13,240 bases of DNA, taken from NCBI GenBank assembly GCA_003564655.1, contig PXES01000217.1, forward strand, positions 1-13,240, written 5' to 3'. This DNA comes from Paracoccaceae bacterium (GTDB lineage: Bacteria; Pseudomonadota; Alphaproteobacteria; Rhodobacterales; Rhodobacteraceae). Shown here in pieces: positions 1 through 7,306 of the stretch. Each line of letters begins with the position of its first letter. The first letter of the stretch is position 1. A program made the position numbers and the translations under genes. The notes beneath the pieces are model-generated. The model was not told the origin of the DNA and searched no databases. It saw nothing but the letters and a program-made list of their open reading frames with translations.

Positions 1-450
1 TATCCCGACCGTGACACCGAACGTGATATCCTTGTCGCCACGACCGGCGCGAGCGAGGAGGCCGCGCATGAAGTGTTCACGGCCGCCGAACTGATCGCCG
101 CGCAGGGGCTGTTGCGGCGGATGCCGGTGGGCGAAAGCGTGGTCGAGGCGATCCTCGATCTGGTGCGCGCCTGCCGCCCGGAAGAGGCCGAGGCCCACGG
201 CGCCGTGCGCGATGCGATAAGCTGGGGACCGGGGCCGCGCGCGGCGCAGGCGCTGATGCTGACCGTGCGGGCGCGGGCGTTGCTTGACGGGCGGCTGGCG
301 CCCTCGGTCGAGGATGTCGCGGCCCTTGCGCGGCCCGTTCTCAGCCACCGCATGGCGCTGGGCTTTGCAGCCCGCGCGCGGGGTGAGCGGCTGGGCGATA
401 TCATCGACACCGTCGCGCGTGAGGCGACGCGCATGGAGGTGGCGGCTTGA
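1..450 (+). CDS. MoxR-family AAA+ ATPase, C-terminal part (5' end outside window)
   Basis: The frame is open from the first base, so this is the last ~149 residues of a longer protein; the GTG at 73 is internal, not a start. What remains is the helical lid after the AAA+ core: a run reading AAELIAAQGLLRRMPV, then the sensor-2 region GPGPRAAQALML with its arginine at 238-240, then the typical MoxR ending (ARALLDGR, a V-E-D-V stretch, VLSHRMALGF). The Walker motifs would lie upstream and are not visible. MoxR proteins are cytoplasmic ATPases that usually work with a vWA-domain partner to mature or activate other proteins. Here the partner genes follow at once: the TGA stop overlaps the next start by four bases. 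The operon type suggests the MRP subfamily of MoxR, which is inference. The family call is firm; the client is unknown. Confidence 0.93.
   Translation, partial: YPDRDTERDILVATTGASEEAAHEVFTAAELIAAQGLLRRMPVGESVVEAILDLVRACRPEEAEAHGAVRDAISWGPGPRAAQALMLTVRARALLDGRLAPSVEDVAALARPVLSHRMALGFAARARGERLGDIIDTVAREATRMEVAA
435..449 (+). promoter_or_regulatory. Shine-Dalgarno and TTG start of the DUF58 gene
   Basis: A full GGAGGT lies at 435-440, six bases before a TTG at 447 that overlaps the moxR stop as TTGA. No ATG or GTG in this frame gives a complete DUF58 N-terminus with a comparable ribosome site. The rare TTG start together with the overlap points to translational coupling to moxR. Confidence 0.75.
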
Positions 451-1325
451 ACGAAACCGTCCATCTGCGCAGTGCCGCCGAGGCGCTGGCAGCCCCGCTG
501 CCCGCGCTGCTGGCACAGGCCGAGCATCTGGCCGCCACGGTGCTGCCCGGCGCGCATGGGCGCAGGCGGGCGGGGCTGGGTGACGAGTTCTGGCAATACC
601 GGCAGGCGGGCCCGTCGGATATGGGTGCGCGCATCGACTGGCGGCGGTCGGGCCGAGCCGATGTGCATTTCATCCGCGAGACCGAGTGGCAGGCCGCGCA
701 GGCGGTGACGCTTTGGGTCGACGACTCGCAGGCGATGGCATTTTCCGGGCACAAGACGCGCGGCAGCAAGGGCTCGCGCGCGCGCCTGCTGGCGCTGGCG
801 CTTTCGGTACTGCTGCTCAAGGCGGGCGAGCGGGTGGGGCTGATGCCCGGCCTGCCGCCGCGCGCGGGGCGGGCGCAACTTGATCCACTGACGCAGATGC
901 TCAGCCAGCCCGAGGGCGCAGGCGACTACGGCACGCCGCCGCCTGCGCTGATGCCGGCGCATTCGCGCGCTGTCTTCCTGTCGGATTTCTTCGCCCCGCC
1001 CGAGGGACTGCGCGAGGCTGTGGGCCGCGCGGCGGATCGCGGCGTTTCGGGCGCGCTGGTGCAGGTGCTGGACCCGTCCGAGGAAGAGTTCCCCTATCAG
1101 GGTCGCTCGATCTTCGAGTCGATGGCCGGGGCGCTGCGGCACGAGACGCTGCGCGCGAATGACCTGCAAGCGCGCTACCGCGACCGGCTGGCAGAGCGGC
1201 GCGACATGCTGGCCGGGCTCGCCCGCGCGACTGGCTGGCAGGTGCTGCACCACCATACGGATCAGCCGCCCGCCACGGCGCTGATGTGGTTGTGGCAGGT
1301 GCTCGATGCCGGGCGGGGGCGCTGA
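447..1325 (+). CDS. DUF58 domain protein (vWA-like MoxR partner)
   Basis: 292 residues, no signal peptide and no convincing membrane helix, so probably cytoplasmic. The DUF58 signature is clear at about residues 51-81: YRQAGPSDMGARIDWRRSGRAD, then FIRETEW. A vWA-like core follows: strand VTLWVDDSQAM (90-97) where a MIDAS D-x-S-x-S would be, and strand AVFLSDFF (175-182) where the third metal-site Asp normally sits. The last serine of D-x-S-x-S is alanine (D92, S94, A96), so metal binding may be impaired. The helix LLALALSVLLLKAGERVGL fits the fold. DUF58 proteins are regularly encoded next to MoxR ATPases and are thought to act as their adaptors. It starts at a TTG overlapping moxR and ends one base into the next gene. 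There are no cysteines. The family is sure; the exact role is not established. Confidence 0.92.
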   Translation: MNETVHLRSAAEALAAPLPALLAQAEHLAATVLPGAHGRRRAGLGDEFWQYRQAGPSDMGARIDWRRSGRADVHFIRETEWQAAQAVTLWVDDSQAMAFSGHKTRGSKGSRARLLALALSVLLLKAGERVGLMPGLPPRAGRAQLDPLTQMLSQPEGAGDYGTPPPALMPAHSRAVFLSDFFAPPEGLREAVGRAADRGVSGALVQVLDPSEEEFPYQGRSIFESMAGALRHETLRANDLQARYRDRLAERRDMLAGLARATGWQVLHHHTDQPPATALMWLWQVLDAGRGR

Positions 1326-4087
1326 TGTTCACGCTCGGCCCCCTTGGTTTCGCCTCGCCCGCGCTGCTGCTGGCGCTGGTGGCGTTGCCGGTGCTTTGGT
1401 GGCTGTTGCGCGCCGTGCCGCCCGCGCCGGTGATCCGCCGCTTTCCCGGCGTCGCGCTGCTGATCGGCCTGAAAGACGAGACGACCGAGACCGACCGCAC
1501 GCCCTGGTGGTTGCTGGCCTTGCGCGCGCTAGCCGTGGCGGCGCTGATCGTGGCGTTTTCCGGCCCTGTGCTGAACCCACAGCCCGCGCGCGAGGGGTCG
1601 GGGCCGCTGCTGATCGTGCTGGATGGAAGCTGGGCCAGCGCGCGCGACTGGCCGCGCCGGATGGCCCGCATCGACGAGTTGCTGGCCGAGGCGAACCGCG
1701 CCGACCGCCCCGTGGCGGTGGTGTCACTGACCGACCTGCCCGCTGGCGACACGCGCTTCCGCAGCGCCGAATATTGGGCCGAGCGGCGCCCCGGGCTGGA
1801 GCCCGCACCCTGGGCTCCCGATACAGAGGCCGTGGCGGACTGGGCCACCGCACTCCCGGAAGATCTAGAGAGCTACTGGTTCTCGGACGGGTTGGAGCAC
1901 CCCTATCGCGACCCGCTGACCGAGGCGCTTGACGGGCGTGGCCTGCTGACAGTGTTCGAGACCGCGCGCCCCATCCTCGCGCTTGCCCCGCCAAGCCTGC
2001 GCGAGGGGGTGATCCACCTGCCGGTCCACCGCCTGCCCGGCCAGCCCGCGCAAGAGATCGAGATCGCCGCGCATGGTCGCGATCCTGCGGGCATCGAGCG
2101 GGTGCTGGCCACAGGCACGGTGGAATTGGACGCCGGGGCCGAGACGGGCGAGTTGGCGCTGTCCCTGCAGCCCGAATTGCGCAACCGCATCACCCGCTTC
2201 CAGATCACCGGCGAGCGTAGCGCCGGGGCCGTGGCGCTGACCGATGACGCGCTGCAGCGGCGCAAGGTGGCGCTCCTCACCGGGCGCGAGGGGCGCGAGG
2301 GGCTGGACCTGCTGTCACCCTTCTTCTACCTGCGCCAGGCGCTGGAGCCGGTGGCCGAACTGATCGAGAGCCCCTCGGTCGATGATCTGCTGCTGACCTC
2401 ACCGGATGTGCTGTTGCTGGTCGATATCGCCCAACTCGGTGAACTGGAATCCGCGCAAATCCTCGATTTCGTCAATGATGGCGGGCTGCTCTTGCGCTTC
2501 GCCGGGCCACGTCTGGCGGCATCCGACGTGGCCCGGGCCGAGGAAGACCCGCTGCTGCCGGTGCGGCTACGAATCGGCGGGCGCACGGTAGGCGGCGCGA
2601 TGAGCTGGGGCGAGCCTCGCCGCTTGCGCGAATTCTCGGACGACTCGCCCTTTGCCGGTTTGCGTATCCCGTCGGATGTGACCGTCAGCGCGCAGGTTCT
2701 CGCCCAGCCGGACCCGACGCTGGCCGACCGTTCCATTGCCGCGCTGGCGGACAGCACGCCGCTGGTGACGCGCAAGTTCTCGGGCGACGGGCAGGTCGTG
2801 CTGATGCACACCACCGCGAATGCCGACTGGTCGACGCTGCCGCTCTCCGGCCTCTTCGTCGAGATGCTCGAGCGCCTAGCGGTCTCGACCCGCCCTGCCG
2901 CCCTGGGCGCAGGCGCGCTCGAGGCGAGCAGCTGGCAGCCAGAGCGCGCGCTTGACGGTTTCGGGCAGGTGATCGATGTGAGCGACCGCCCCGTGCTGCC
3001 GGGCGATCGGCTGGCCAACGGCCGGTTCGGCCCCGATCTGCCGCCGGGCGTCTACAGTAGCGCCATCGGCAGTGTGGCCCTCAATCTCGGAGCAGACGAC
3101 ATGACCCTCGCGCCCGCAAGCTGGCCCTCCTCGGTCCCGGTCGAAGGCGACAGCATGGCCGAAGAGCGCGACCTGCGCGCGATCTTCCTGTCGCTGGGAC
3201 TGGGGGCGCTGATGCTCGACATTCTCGCCGCGCTCTGGGTGTCGGGGCGGCTGCGCAATGCAACTGCGGCGCTGGGGGCGGTGGCGCTTCTCGGCCTCGG
3301 TAGCGCCGCCGAGGCCGACACGCCGTCCGACGACCGGCTGGCGCAGGCCGCCACATCCGAGATGGTGCTGGGCCATGTGCTGTCGGGCGACACCCGCGTG
3401 GACGATATGGCGCGGGCGGGCCTTCTGGGGCTGAGCCGCACGCTCTATGCCCGCACCTCGATCGAGCCCGGCTCGCCCATCGGCGTCGATCTGGAACAGG
3501 ACGAGCTGACCTTCTTTCCGTTCCTCTACTGGCCGATCACCGAGAACAGCCCGATACCCTCGGACGCGGCCTATGAGCGGCTCAACCGCTATCTTCGCGG
3601 CGGCGGCATGATCATGTTCGACACGCGCGACGCGGAACTTGCGGGCCTAACCCGCACCACCCCCGAGGCGCGGCGCCTGCAGGCCATCGCCCGGCCGCTG
3701 GACATCCCGCCGCTGGAGCCAATCCCCGAGGACCATGTGCTGACGCGGACCTTTTATCTTATCCAGGAGTTTCCGGGCCGTTACAGCGGGCAGGATGTCT
3801 GGGTGGAGTCTGCGCCCCCCGATGCCGAACTGGCCGAGGGGATGCCGTTTCGCAACCTCAATGACGGGGTAACGCCGGTCATCATCGGCGGGCATGACTG
3901 GGCCTCGGCCTGGGCGGTGGATGACAGCGGGCGGCCCAAGGTGCGGCTCGGCATGGGCGTGACCGGAGAGCAGCAGCGCGAGACCGCCTATCGCTTCGGG
4001 ATCAACCTGATCACCCATGTCTTGACCGGCAACTACAAGTCCGACCAGGTGCATGTGCCCGCGCTGCTGGAAAGGCTTGGCCAATGA
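1325..4087 (+). CDS. BatA-like / GATase-like / DUF4159 membrane protein
   Basis: 920 residues from the ATG that overlaps the DUF58 stop (TGATG); a GTG 39 bases upstream is possible but less likely. The N-terminus is the aerotolerance-regulator (BatA) type: helix 9-29, loop with RR at 38-39, helix 61-81. A vWA-like stretch follows, with LIVLDGSWA at 96-104 and YWFSDGL at 184-190; the second MIDAS serine is again alanine (A104). Residues ~313-400 resemble a class I glutamine-amidotransferase fold (KVALLTGREGR; DVLLLVDIAQL; FVNDGGLLLRFAGP) without a cysteine nucleophile. Helices at ~619-639 and ~646-662 precede the DUF4159 domain (~670-920), recognised by FFPFLYWPI, YERLNRYLRGGGMIMFDTRD and the C-terminal GINLITHVLTG. 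Charge distribution suggests the large domains face the periplasm. DUF4159 has no settled function. The whole protein lacks cysteine. Confidence 0.9.
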   Translation: MFTLGPLGFASPALLLALVALPVLWWLLRAVPPAPVIRRFPGVALLIGLKDETTETDRTPWWLLALRALAVAALIVAFSGPVLNPQPAREGSGPLLIVLDGSWASARDWPRRMARIDELLAEANRADRPVAVVSLTDLPAGDTRFRSAEYWAERRPGLEPAPWAPDTEAVADWATALPEDLESYWFSDGLEHPYRDPLTEALDGRGLLTVFETARPILALAPPSLREGVIHLPVHRLPGQPAQEIEIAAHGRDPAGIERVLATGTVELDAGAETGELALSLQPELRNRITRFQITGERSAGAVALTDDALQRRKVALLTGREGREGLDLLSPFFYLRQALEPVAELIESPSVDDLLLTSPDVLLLVDIAQLGELESAQILDFVNDGGLLLRFAGPRLAASDVARAEEDPLLPVRLRIGGRTVGGAMSWGEPRRLREFSDDSPFAGLRIPSDVTVSAQVLAQPDPTLADRSIAALADSTPLVTRKFSGDGQVVLMHTTANADWSTLPLSGLFVEMLERLAVSTRPAALGAGALEASSWQPERALDGFGQVIDVSDRPVLPGDRLANGRFGPDLPPGVYSSAIGSVALNLGADDMTLAPASWPSSVPVEGDSMAEERDLRAIFLSLGLGALMLDILAALWVSGRLRNATAALGAVALLGLGSAAEADTPSDDRLAQAATSEMVLGHVLSGDTRVDDMARAGLLGLSRTLYARTSIEPGSPIGVDLEQDELTFFPFLYWPITENSPIPSDAAYERLNRYLRGGGMIMFDTRDAELAGLTRTTPEARRLQAIARPLDIPPLEPIPEDHVLTRTFYLIQEFPGRYSGQDVWVESAPPDAELAEGMPFRNLNDGVTPVIIGGHDWASAWAVDDSGRPKVRLGMGVTGEQQRETAYRFGINLITHVLTGNYKSDQVHVPALLERLGQ

Positions 4088-6153
4088 TCGGAGGGCAGGA
4101 CATCGTCTTCGCGCCCCTGCTGCCGTGGCTCGCCATAGCGGCCATAACGGTTGGTGCGGCGCTGATGGTCGGGCTGGCGTTGTGGCAGGGGCTACGTGGC
4201 TGGTGGCTGCGCGGGCTCGCGGCGCTCGCGCTGATCGCCGCGCTGACCAACCCGTCGCTGCTGTCGGAAGAGCGCGAGACGCTGCGCGATATCGCGCTGG
4301 TGCTGGTCGACGACACGGCGTCGAACCGGCTTGGCATCCGCGAGGACCAGACGCTCGAGGCGCTGGAGCATCTCGAGGACCGGATCGAGGGTCTGGGCGA
4401 TGTCGAGACCCGCGTGGTCCGCCTGCCGGATGGCCCGCGCAACACTGGCACGCAGCTGACCACCGCGCTGTCCGAGGCGCTGGCCGACCTGCCGCGCGAC
4501 CGGATCGCGGGGATTTTCGCCGTCAGCGACGGGCAAGTGCATGATCCGACGGACTCGATGGACCTGCCGGCGCCGTTCCATCTGGTCAAGACCGGCGAGG
4601 CGGATGACTGGGACCGCCGCCTGATCGTGCGCAACGCGCCGGCCTTCGCGATCCTGGGCGAACCGGTGACGCTGACGCTGCGGGTCGAGGATCAGGGCGC
4701 GGTGCCGCCCGACACCAGCAGCTACGCGTCGCTGAATTATGCCATCAACGGCGGCGAGACCATGAACGCGATGGTGCCGGTGGGCGAGGATATGGAGATC
4801 ACCGTCACGCTCGAACAGGGCGGGATGAACGTGCTGCAATTCGAGCTGGAAGAGGCCGAGGACGAGCTGACCACCCGCAACAACGCCGCCATCGTGCAGA
4901 TCAACGGGGTGCGCGACCGGCTGAGCGTGCTGCTCGTCTCGGGTGAACCGAATGCCGGGCAGCGCACCTGGCGCAACCTGCTGAAATCCGATCCGGCGGT
5001 GGATCTGGTGCATTTCACCATCCTGCGCCCGCCCGACCGCCATGACGGGGTGCCGGTCAATGAGTTGTCGCTGATCGCCTTTCCGACGCGCGAGTTGTTC
5101 GTCGAGAAGATCGACGAGTTCGACCTGATCATCTTCGATCGCTACCGCCGCCGGGGCATCCTGCCCAACAGCTACTTCGCCAATATTGCACGCTATGTCG
5201 AGGAAGGCGGCGCGCTGCTGGTCGTGGGCGGGCCGGAACTGGCAAGCGCCGACAGCATCTGGCGCTCGCCGCTGGGCGACGTGTTCCCCGCCCGCCCGAC
5301 ATCGCGCGTGATCGAGCGCGGCTACCGCCCCGAAGTGTCCGAACTGGGCCAGCGTCATCCGGTCACGGCCGGGCTAGAGGCGCTGGTGCCCGCGCGCGAG
5401 GACGGGCCCGGTTGGGGCCGCTGGTTCCGCCAGATCGAGATGGAACCCGACCGTGGGCAGACCGTGATGACGGGGGTGGATGACAGCCCGCTGCTGGTGC
5501 TCGACCGTGTGGGTGCGGGTCGGCTGGCGCTGCTGGCCTCGGACCAGACCTGGCTCTGGGATCGCGGCTATGAGGGCGGCGGGCCGCAGCTCGAGTTGCT
5601 GCGGCGGCTGGCGCACTGGATGATGGGCGAGCCCGATCTGGAAGAAGAGACCCTGACCGCCACCGCCGAGGGGCAGCGCATGACCATCACCCGCCGCACG
5701 CTCGAGGACGAGGTCGGCAATGTGACCGTGACGCAACCTGATGGCGAGACGCTGGACCTGGAACTGACAGCCGAAGGCCCGGGCGAGTACCGCACCGAGT
5801 GGGAGGCGCCGGAGATCGGCCTTTACCGGCTGGTCGAGGGCGATCTGGAGACGGTGGTGGCGCTGGGCCCGCAGGCCCCGCGTGAATTCGAGGAGACGAT
5901 CGCGACCGCCGAGGCGCTGCAGCCGCTGGTCAATGCCACGCGCGGTGGCGTTGCGCGTGTCGAGGACGGCCTTCCCGAGTTGCGCCTGGTCCGCGAAGGG
6001 CGGGCCGCCGCCGGGCGCGGCTGGCTGGGGCTGACCCCGCGCGACGCCTATCTGACGACCGAGCTGCGCAGCGCGGCGCTGTTGCCGGGCTGGCTGTGGC
6101 TTATGCTGGCAGCCGGGCTGGCGCTGGGCGCATGGCTGCGCGAGGGGCGGTAG
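4084..6153 (+). CDS. membrane protein with vWA-like and GATase-like domains
   Basis: 689 residues; the ATG overlaps the previous stop (ATGA), with GGAAAGG at 4069-4075 as ribosome site. Two N-terminal helices (~12-34 and ~41-58) are separated by an Arg-containing loop, and a C-terminal helix (~666-685) ends in REGR, so most of the protein is probably periplasmic. After the helices comes the best vWA outline of the operon: ALVLVDDTAS (D76, T78, S80), GTQLTTAL near 122-129 for the MIDAS threonine, and FAVSDGQ with D149. Residues ~180-265 look like a beta-sandwich. A GATase-like alpha/beta domain spans ~279-395 (RLSVLLVSGEP; DLIIFDRY; YVEEGGALLVVGGPEL) with Pro-Glu where the catalytic Cys would be. 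A second sandwich-like stretch (~515-600) precedes the last helix. Homologues are often labelled glutamine amidotransferase; with no cysteine anywhere that activity is very unlikely. It is the last gene of the operon. Confidence 0.87.
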   Translation: MIGGQDIVFAPLLPWLAIAAITVGAALMVGLALWQGLRGWWLRGLAALALIAALTNPSLLSEERETLRDIALVLVDDTASNRLGIREDQTLEALEHLEDRIEGLGDVETRVVRLPDGPRNTGTQLTTALSEALADLPRDRIAGIFAVSDGQVHDPTDSMDLPAPFHLVKTGEADDWDRRLIVRNAPAFAILGEPVTLTLRVEDQGAVPPDTSSYASLNYAINGGETMNAMVPVGEDMEITVTLEQGGMNVLQFELEEAEDELTTRNNAAIVQINGVRDRLSVLLVSGEPNAGQRTWRNLLKSDPAVDLVHFTILRPPDRHDGVPVNELSLIAFPTRELFVEKIDEFDLIIFDRYRRRGILPNSYFANIARYVEEGGALLVVGGPELASADSIWRSPLGDVFPARPTSRVIERGYRPEVSELGQRHPVTAGLEALVPAREDGPGWGRWFRQIEMEPDRGQTVMTGVDDSPLLVLDRVGAGRLALLASDQTWLWDRGYEGGGPQLELLRRLAHWMMGEPDLEEETLTATAEGQRMTITRRTLEDEVGNVTVTQPDGETLDLELTAEGPGEYRTEWEAPEIGLYRLVEGDLETVVALGPQAPREFEETIATAEALQPLVNATRGGVARVEDGLPELRLVREGRAAAGRGWLGLTPRDAYLTTELRSAALLPGWLWLMLAAGLALGAWLREGR

Positions 6154-6160
6154 GCTCGTC

Positions 6161-6246
6161 CGCCCCCTGCCCGCAAACGGCCCACCCGCCCGCCCATCAC
6201 GCGCACCCGTCCCGGGTGCGCGTTCGCCGTTTGCGGGCAGGGGGCG
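6161..6246. repeat. nested inverted repeat I (20-bp outer arms, 10-bp inner hairpin)
   Basis: The outer arms 6161-6180 and 6227-6246 are perfect reverse complements over 20 bases. Inside them, 6199-6208 pairs perfectly with 6214-6223 around a five-base loop. It begins eight bases after the stop of the membrane-protein gene and faces the convergent hydrolase gene. A bidirectional transcription terminator is plausible, but no T-tract follows either side. A REP-like intergenic palindrome is the alternative. Confidence 0.85.
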
Positions 6247-6273
6247 TGTGCTCCAACGTCATGGCCGGGGCCG

Positions 6274-6351
6274 CCCCGCCCGCGACCGGCAAGCAAGCGC
6301 GCCGCAGGCGCGCGCAGCGGGGGTGGGTGGGCGGGCCGGTCGCGGGCGGGG
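6274..6351. repeat. nested inverted repeat II (17-bp outer arms, 7-bp inner hairpin)
   Basis: Arms 6274-6290 and 6335-6351 are perfect reverse complements over 17 bases. A smaller hairpin, 6297-6303 with 6307-6313 around GCA, lies inside. It ends four bases before the stop codon of the - strand hydrolase gene, mirroring repeat I's position at the other convergent gene. Its arm resembles that of repeat I (CGCCCC, GCCCGC and GGC blocks shared in order), so the two may be diverged copies. It probably ends transcription of the hydrolase operon, though no U-tract is visible. Confidence 0.8.
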
Positions 6352-6355
6352 TGGC

Positions 6356-7243
6356 TCAGGAAATCGTGCCAACGCTCGCGAGAAATGCCGCAAGCGCATC
6401 TGCCGTCGCCGCAGGCGCAGTGTCGGGAAAGAAATGCCCGCCCGGCAGGCTTTGCGCCTGCATCTGCGCCAGCCGCCCGGCCCAGGTCGCCGGGAGGTCG
6501 AACAGACGCGCCATGACCCCCTCAGCCCCGTAAAGCACGAGCGCCGGACAAGAAACGCGGCGGTCCAGATCGCCCCTATCCAGCGCCAGATCATGCGCGA
6601 TCGCTGCGCGATAATCCTGACACATGCCGAAGATTACCTCTGGTTTCCGCCAGGCGGCGCGATACGCCTCCAGCGCCGTGGGGTCGAACGCCGCCAGCCC
6701 GTCGTCGCCCCACCCGCCCAGACAACTCTCGAAAAACGCATCCGGGTCGGCCCCGATCATCCGCTCGGGCAGCGGGTAGGGCCGGGCGAGGAAGAACCAG
6801 TGATAATATGTGTGTGCCACCGGCCATGTCAGTTCACACAGCAGGTGATGCGTCGGAACAATGTCCATCACTGTCAGGCTGGCGACCCGTTCCGGCGCGT
6901 CGAGTGCGATCCGGTGCGCGACCCGCGCCCCGCGATCATGACCGACAAGATGGAACCGCTCGAAACCCAGCGCCCGCATCAGCGAAAGCTGATCCTGTCC
7001 CATTGCGCGGAAAGAAAAGGCCGCGCAATCCTGCGGATCGTCCTGCCCTGGCACCGAGGAGTCGCCATAACCGCGCAGATCCGCCGTCACGACATGGAAA
7101 TCCCGCGCCAGGCTCTCCGCAATGGGCTCCCACATGGCGCGCGTCTGCGGAAAGCCGTGAAGCAGAAGAACCGGCGGGCCCGCGCCCCCGGTGCTGCAGG
7201 CGATTTCGACCCCGTTAACCGCTATACGCCGGTCTGTCAGCAT
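6356..7243 (-). CDS. alpha/beta hydrolase, probable haloacetate (fluoroacetate) dehalogenase
   Basis: 295 residues from the ATG at 7243 (GGGGG just upstream); a longer frame to 7291 adds 16 residues not expected in the family. The alpha/beta hydrolase core is complete: HGFPQTRAMW (29-38, oxyanion region), DLRGYGDSS, GHDRGAR (101-107) with nucleophile D103, MDIVPTH with D127, and GGHFFP with H270. The positions that set fluoroacetate dehalogenases apart from epoxide hydrolases are present: R104 and R107 for the substrate carboxylate, and H148, W149 and Y211 for the halide pocket. Spacing fits the known family pattern (D110, R111, R114, D134, H155, W156, Y219, H280) with an offset of 7-10. The family hydrolyses haloacetates to glycolate in the cytoplasm, and its natural substrate is often unclear. 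It is the last gene of the - strand group after dapB. Confidence 0.85.
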   Translation of the reverse strand: MLTDRRIAVNGVEIACSTGGAGPPVLLLHGFPQTRAMWEPIAESLARDFHVVTADLRGYGDSSVPGQDDPQDCAAFSFRAMGQDQLSLMRALGFERFHLVGHDRGARVAHRIALDAPERVASLTVMDIVPTHHLLCELTWPVAHTYYHWFFLARPYPLPERMIGADPDAFFESCLGGWGDDGLAAFDPTALEAYRAAWRKPEVIFGMCQDYRAAIAHDLALDRGDLDRRVSCPALVLYGAEGVMARLFDLPATWAGRLAQMQAQSLPGGHFFPDTAPAATADALAAFLASVGTIS

Positions 7244-7306
7244 ATCCCCCCCGGTGCGCGGCAGCTTCCGGCAGCGCGCGGGCGGGGTCAATACCTGGCG
7301 CGCAGT

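Noticed and set aside
901..1848. 315-codon open frame on the - strand
   Set aside because: Antisense to the DUF58 and DUF4159 genes, Ser/Arg/Ala-rich, no motif.
4192..5358. 388-codon open frame on the - strand
   Set aside because: Antisense to the vWA/GATase-like membrane protein gene; the translation is Gln/Arg/His-rich with no recognisable motif.
4084..6153. Calling the last operon gene an active glutamine amidotransferase
   Set aside because: The fold resemblance is plausible, but no cysteine exists in the protein and the nucleophile elbow reads GGPE.
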